From Anaerolineales bacterium (GTDB lineage Bacteria; Chloroflexota; Anaerolineae; Anaerolineales; Villigracilaceae), in the NCBI GenBank assembly GCA_016928525.1, contig JAFGKO010000333.1, forward strand, positions 1-9,975: DNA of 9,975 bases. Direction: 5' to 3'. Below are positions 6,500-9,975 of the stretch, in pieces. The notes under the pieces were generated by a model. That model had not been told where the DNA came from. It saw only the letters and a list, made by a program, of their open reading frames with translations, and did not search any database. How positions within the stretch are numbered: the first letter of the stretch is position 1; every line of letters starts with the position of its first letter. Made by a program: the position numbers and the translations under genes.

Positions 6500-8611
6500 C
6501 TACGAAGCCTGTTGTAATACTTTTTGGAAAGCCTTTAACAAGTCCCCGCGCTGTTCGAAGCCGGATTCGCCCAACTCGCTCATCCCCAGGTAGACCCGCT
6601 CCCGGCAGCGTCGCAACAGACCGGACGTTAGTCTTGCCAGCGCTCCCCGGCCTTGTTCGACCTCGTCGGCATCAGTCCAGATACGTCCCGGCTCCCAGCC
6701 GCGCGCCAGCACATATGGATGTGTTATTGGCTGCGCCAGGCGCTCGTACCAGCCGCTCGACCCCGCGTCCAACCAGAACTGGACGGTCACAGGGCGGTTC
6801 ATCATCAGGAAGGTGTAAGCAGGCGCAACCAGTACCGCTTCCTCATCCTCCGTCCGCCAGGATTCGAGATATTGGGCGGCGATGACGCCGTCGTTGAGCA
6901 TGGCGATGTATTCTTTTCCCAGACCTGACAGGTTTCCAAAACCTGTCAGGTCTTCAACTGGCTCAAACGTTTGTCGAAATTTCCTGACCGATTCGACCAG
7001 ACTGGCTGCTACGCGCACGGAATCAAGATTGGTATGGAAGCCAAATCCCGGTTGCGAAAGCACTTCCCCAAATAGTTTTCGTAGAAAGTGATCGAGCGGG
7101 AGTTGTTCCCCGTCACGATATGACACTATCCATTCCCGAAGGTTCGAATAACGATTCCCAAATATAAACGTGATGCGCTCCTGCACATCCGGCTTGATGC
7201 CATCGAAGGGCGCCAGCGAAAGGTCACGCTGGCGATAAACGATCTCGCTCAACAATTGCGCGCGGACCAGATCCATGCCATCGATAGTATGCATCAAGGC
7301 ATAGGCCACATCGAATTTCGGCGGGGAGATCTTCCAACCCGGATGTGCCAACGCAGCCAGGGTCAGCAGAGCATGACTGGCCGGCTCGTCACGCAGCGAC
7401 CGAGAAGGTCTATGCGAGCGCCAGGGGATGTTTCGCGCATCCAGGCGGTTGGTCAACGAGAAACGCAGGGCATCGGAGAGATATGGAGCCAGGATGACGA
7501 TTTCAGAGGGAGAGACTTGATGAGTAGAGATTAGAGAGTAGGTTTCATCCGCAATGGCATCCAGCAATTCGGGGTAAAAGCGGGATTGGACAAAAGAAAG
7601 GGCCTCATCCCCATCCCTCCCCCATTTCTCCGAAATGGGGGAGGGAGAAAGGCTAGGGGCAATTGCATTCGATAACGCAATCTCTAATCTGGCAATCCCC
7701 TCCGATACTACAAAACTTTCCTGCAACACAGCTTGCTCATCACACAACTCGCGCAAGGCCCAGCCTGTTTCCGGGTCCGCGCCCAGGAAGCGACGATAGC
7801 CCCCGCCTTCATCGTAGATCAGCAGGGCGGATTGGAAATCCGGCAGCCATTCCCGGAGGAGGTCGTGTCCACGCGGGATATCTTCTTCCACATTATCGTA
7901 GATCAGATGGCTATAGGTGCGCGTTAGATACGCACGCACGTGTTGTTCCGGCCATAGATAGTTCCAGAAGACATCCAGTTGCAATGAGAAATCCAGCAGA
8001 TTGTGGTCGAGACAGTATTGCCTGAAACGGGTAGCACAATCCTGAGCATCGGCATACACGCGGCGCTGGGCCGGGTCGCCCAACCAGGCAGAGTCCAGGC
8101 GGGAACCGATCTCGTCCACGGGGAAACCGATCGCAGCCGCTTTGTTCAGATTATCGATGATCTGGCTGTACAGGCGGTTACGGTCAATGGTGATAGACTC
8201 AAAATAGCCCTCGTCCAGCAGCGGGCGGACGATGTGCGCCATGTAATACTGCGCCGTCTCCAGCGTGAGAAAGACCGGCTGCTGGTCGGGATGGGCAAAG
8301 CCTGCCGCTTCTGCCGCCAGCGGCCAGAACAGGTCCACCATGCGACGGGCGAGACCGCCCACAGTAGCCAACGTCACCTCACCGCCGGGGGCAGTTTCGG
8401 GTCCGTGCAGTGAGGCGAGATAGGGCTCCTGTAACGTCCGCTGCGGGGTCAGGACCAGGAGCGAGTCCGCCCGAATCCCCTGCTTGAGCAGATATTTCAT
8501 CCGCTCCACGCCGACAGTCGTTTTCCCACATCCGGTTGGTCCGGAGAGGAAGACTTTTGCATCCAGCGGAGCACGGACAATTTTGCGTTGCGCGGCGTTG
8601 GGCTTGGCCAT
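6500..8611 (-). CDS. UvrD/AddB-like SF1 helicase-family ATPase
   Basis: This 703-aa protein opens with a Q-motif NAAQRKIV (5-12) and Walker A GPTGCGKT (24-31). LVLTPQRTLQE (52-62) is motif Ia. The Walker B position reads LIYDNVEE (236-243) instead of DExQD, a loosened form seen in AddB-like subunits, so ATP hydrolysis may be weak or altered. LIYDEGGGYRRFLGADP (264-280) sits where motif III is expected, VTVQFWLDAGSSGWYERL (608-625) resembles motif V, and LTSGLLRRCRERVYLGMS (661-678) is motif VI-like. No iron-sulphur or PD-(D/E)XK nuclease domain is seen, so a nuclease may be encoded elsewhere. Two palindromic repeats interrupt the frame without breaking it (residues 317-338 and about 552-566). 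GGAG lies only one base before the ATG, too near to act as a standard ribosome site. It is the first gene of the minus-strand block. Confidence 0.83.
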   Translation of the reverse strand: MAKPNAAQRKIVRAPLDAKVFLSGPTGCGKTTVGVERMKYLLKQGIRADSLLVLTPQRTLQEPYLASLHGPETAPGGEVTLATVGGLARRMVDLFWPLAAEAAGFAHPDQQPVFLTLETAQYYMAHIVRPLLDEGYFESITIDRNRLYSQIIDNLNKAAAIGFPVDEIGSRLDSAWLGDPAQRRVYADAQDCATRFRQYCLDHNLLDFSLQLDVFWNYLWPEQHVRAYLTRTYSHLIYDNVEEDIPRGHDLLREWLPDFQSALLIYDEGGGYRRFLGADPETGWALRELCDEQAVLQESFVVSEGIARLEIALSNAIAPSLSPSPISEKWGRDGDEALSFVQSRFYPELLDAIADETYSLISTHQVSPSEIVILAPYLSDALRFSLTNRLDARNIPWRSHRPSRSLRDEPASHALLTLAALAHPGWKISPPKFDVAYALMHTIDGMDLVRAQLLSEIVYRQRDLSLAPFDGIKPDVQERITFIFGNRYSNLREWIVSYRDGEQLPLDHFLRKLFGEVLSQPGFGFHTNLDSVRVAASLVESVRKFRQTFEPVEDLTGFGNLSGLGKEYIAMLNDGVIAAQYLESWRTEDEEAVLVAPAYTFLMMNRPVTVQFWLDAGSSGWYERLAQPITHPYVLARGWEPGRIWTDADEVEQGRGALARLTSGLLRRCRERVYLGMSELGESGFEQRGDLLKAFQKVLQQAS
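6921..6953. repeat. 15-bp palindrome inside the 703-aa helicase gene
   Basis: Bases 6921-6935 (agacctgacaggttt) pair perfectly with 6939-6953, with loop cca. It is translated in frame as part of EDLTGFGNLSGLG (553-565). The acctgacaggt core resembles a repeat I recall as common in Chloroflexota and some other genomes; a search is needed to confirm. No T-run follows. Confidence 0.83.
7614..7646. repeat. 15-bp palindrome inside the 703-aa helicase gene
   Basis: Bases 7614-7628 (tccctcccccatttc) pair perfectly with 7632-7646, with loop tcc. It sits in a wider element of the form cctcatccccatccctccccc...ggggagggagaaaggctagggg (about 7603-7660). Read in frame, it gives IAPSLSPSPISEKWGRDGDE (317-336), a Ser/Pro then Lys/Arg/Gly-rich peptide typical of translated dispersed repeats. 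Confidence 0.85.
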
Positions 8612-8716
8612 GCTCCAAGATTAGCGGAGGGATGCGCCTTTGTCAATGGGCAAAGGAACCTTTTCCTGCCGGTTAGCGTCTCTCGATTAGCAAGTTTCCT
8701 TTGAAAGGAGAGAGAA
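8612..8716. other. Divergent intergenic region between helicase and inhibitor genes
   Basis: These 105 bases must hold the promoters for both directions. A weak hairpin cctttg...caaagg (8637-8642 with 8651-8656) is visible. No -35/-10 pair convincing on either strand was found by eye. Confidence 0.5.
8704..8710 (+). promoter_or_regulatory. Ribosome binding site of the chagasin-like gene
   Basis: AAAGGAG lies six bases before the ATG at 8717, a strong and well-spaced Shine-Dalgarno that fixes the start. Confidence 0.85.
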
Positions 8717-9121
8717 ATGGCAGACAAACTCATGCGCACCGTTGTTGTAATGTCGTTCTTCCTGGCCCTGGCCTTGTTCTCTGGCTGTGGCACCAATGGG
8801 GTCAATCTCACAGAAGCGGACAACGGCAGACAAATCACCGTCAGGCCGGGTGACATTGTGACGTTAAAGCTCGCATCGAACCCGACCACAGGCTATAGCT
8901 GGCAGGTGATGGAGATCGATAATACTATCCTGGTCCAGGATGGCGACCCGGAATACAAGCAGTCGCCAGGCTCGGAAGGTCTGGTCGGCACGGGCGGCGC
9001 GGAGACTTTCCGTTTTAAAGCTGTTGGCGCAGGGGAAACTACACTGAGCTTAGGGTATATGCGTCCCTGGGAAAGCGTCCTCCCTATTGAAACCTTCAGC
9101 ATCAAAATTGTTGTTCAGTAA
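8717..9121 (+). CDS. Chagasin-family (I42) cysteine-protease-inhibitor-like lipoprotein
   Basis: A 134-aa exported protein. The N-terminus is a hydrophobic signal (residues about 7-23) ending in FSGC with Cys24, a plausible lipobox, so the mature domain is probably tethered to the membrane facing outward. The domain has the three inhibitor loops of the chagasin family in order: NPTTGYSW (55-62), GTGG within GLVGTGGAETF (88-98) and RPWE (116-119). In characterised members these loops block papain-like cysteine proteases. Length fits the family (about 110 aa mature). It reads away from the helicase on the opposite strand and has a strong ribosome site. It is followed by the channel-like gene 161 bases downstream; a shared transcript is possible but not shown. 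Which protease it controls is unknown. Confidence 0.9.
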   Translation: MADKLMRTVVVMSFFLALALFSGCGTNGVNLTEADNGRQITVRPGDIVTLKLASNPTTGYSWQVMEIDNTILVQDGDPEYKQSPGSEGLVGTGGAETFRFKAVGAGETTLSLGYMRPWESVLPIETFSIKIVVQ

Positions 9122-9230
9122 TACTTCATTTAGGAGGTAACAGCCTTATCTATCATCGAAATAAAATCTGGTGCAGGATACATAACCAGGAATTGTGCGC
9201 CTCCCGATAATCAATCCGGGTTATTAACTG

Positions 9231-9260
9231 TATAATCAACCTGCTGATTTTGGTCAGCAG
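9231..9260 (+). promoter_or_regulatory. Possible -10 element and leader hairpin upstream of the channel-like gene
   Basis: TATAAT at 9231-9236 matches a consensus -10, but no good -35 is seen at 16-18 bases. Directly after it, ctgctga (9241-9247) pairs with tcagcag (9254-9260) around a six-base loop, which would put a hairpin near the 5' end of the transcript. Together they suggest the gene has its own promoter. Confidence 0.4.
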
Positions 9261-9271
9261 TGAACTTTGCC

Positions 9272-9277
9272 GGGAGG
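9272..9277 (+). promoter_or_regulatory. Ribosome binding site fixing the start of the channel-like gene
   Basis: GGGAGG is followed by five bases and the ATG at 9283. This favours 9283 over an in-frame TTG at 9250 that lies within the leader hairpin. Confidence 0.85.
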
Positions 9278-9282
9278 TTGCG

Positions 9283-9930
9283 ATGTCACTAAAACCTGGG
9301 TTGATGACCTGGATTCTGGCGGCTTTGCTCGTCTTGATTGGGGTGGGCATATCAACGTTATTTCCCTATCGGGCACAAAGTGCCACGGAAGTGGATCCTT
9401 ATCGCGATACCGCCATGGATTTCGACCCGGTGCCAGATGCCACAGAATTGGCTGGCAAGGAAGTTGTGCACGTGGGCATTTATGTCCTATCAGTGGGCAA
9501 CCTGGATACGACCACAGGCACGTACACCATTGATTTTTTCCTGAACTTCAAATGCGAAACCACGCCCTGTGATCCTTCCAACTTTGACCTGATCAATGCA
9601 GCTGCCGAACCATTCATCGAAGACCAGACTGCGGACGATGAGCGCGGGAAAGAATTTTATTATCGCGTCCGTTCTGATCTGCAAACCCAACTGGATCTCA
9701 AGGATTTCCCATTCGACAGTCACCAGCTCAAAATCTCGCTGGAGGATAAACTGAAAAATAGCGATGAATACGTTTTTGTCGTAGACCCAAGCCTGAGCGG
9801 CATAGATAGCAGCGTCCTGGTTTCGGGCTGGGATTTGTCACCGAAACTATCTGCCGATAATGAAGACCATGTTTACAAAGTCTATAACGAGGGTTGGGCC
9901 AGTCAAATGACTGATTACGATTTTTCGTAA
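9283..9930 (+). CDS. Pentameric ligand-gated ion channel (Cys-loop-like) extracellular domain protein, ends before the channel part
   Basis: A 215-aa protein with a hydrophobic segment (about residues 8-26) acting as signal peptide or anchor. The rest resembles the beta-sandwich ligand-binding domain of prokaryotic pentameric channels such as GLIC. VVHVGIYVLSVGNLD (61-75) followed by YTIDFFLNF (81-89) matches the first strands. LDLKDFPFDSHQLKISL (137-153) is the hallmark Pro-loop (FPFD) region, and VSGWDLSP (180-187) matches the conserved GWD. As in bacterial homologues, the disulphide of the animal Cys-loop is absent; C91 and C96 lie elsewhere. The frame stops at TAA 9928-9930, before any of the four membrane helices. 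The +1 frame is then open to the window end, so either a frameshift split a full channel gene or this is a stand-alone soluble domain. The fold assignment is moderately firm; function is unknown. Confidence 0.7.
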   Translation: MSLKPGLMTWILAALLVLIGVGISTLFPYRAQSATEVDPYRDTAMDFDPVPDATELAGKEVVHVGIYVLSVGNLDTTTGTYTIDFFLNFKCETTPCDPSNFDLINAAAEPFIEDQTADDERGKEFYYRVRSDLQTQLDLKDFPFDSHQLKISLEDKLKNSDEYVFVVDPSLSGIDSSVLVSGWDLSPKLSADNEDHVYKVYNEGWASQMTDYDFS

Positions 9931-9975
9931 CCAGAGCGTAACCGGTCAAATCAAATATGTTCCAAAACGTAATCA

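Noticed and set aside
8640..8668. Sigma-70 promoter starting with TTGTCA at 8640
   Set aside because: No acceptable -10 occurs 16-18 bases downstream.
9250..9282. Upstream TTG start for the channel-like protein
   Set aside because: It lies in a hairpin with no ribosome site; the ATG at 9283 has GGGAGG at good spacing and begins a normal signal-like N-terminus.

Overview
The window looks like a chromosomal segment from an environmental bacterium, most likely Chloroflexota (Anaerolineae-like). This assignment is an inference from three things: the gene mix (an AddB-like SF1 helicase, a fused membrane/spermidine-synthase-like protein, a chagasin-type inhibitor and a bacterial Cys-loop-receptor-like domain), the roughly 57-58 % GC in sampled lines of the backbone genes, and the many dispersed palindromic repeats, some of them inside genes. 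No taxonomic marker is present.

Layout. Five genes lie on the minus strand and read right to left: a 703-aa UvrD/AddB-like helicase (8611-6500), a 792-aa membrane protein with a spermidine-synthase-like C-terminal domain (6491-4113), a 136-aa Y1 transposase of the IS200/RAYT type (4103-3693), a 403-aa SIR2-like protein (2971-1760), and a UvrD-type helicase that starts at 1763 and runs off the left edge. Between the transposase and SIR2 lies about 720 bp without a gene, mostly three imperfect copies of a roughly 210-bp unit built from REP-like hairpins. Two genes on the plus strand diverge from this block: a small chagasin-like (I42) lipoprotein (8717-9121), and a secreted or membrane-anchored domain resembling the extracellular half of a pentameric ligand-gated ion channel (9283-9930). 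The second ends at a stop codon before any channel domain.

How the genes may work together. The SIR2 gene overlaps the helicase start by four bases (ATGA), so the two are probably translationally coupled. SIR2 is AT-rich (33 % GC in one sampled line) while the helicase start is GC-rich, and the change in composition falls at the overlap. SIR2-like NADases often act as abortive-infection effectors, so SIR2 plus helicase is a candidate defence module; this is inference. The two SF1 helicases in one gene block could also form an AddAB-like pair, now separated by the transposase, the repeat array and SIR2.

The most distinctive feature is a set of palindromic repeats inside open reading frames. 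Both helicases and the membrane protein carry perfect or near-perfect inverted repeats (stems of 13-18 bp) that are read through without breaking the frame, encoding extra, probably linker, peptides. At least three sequence families are represented.
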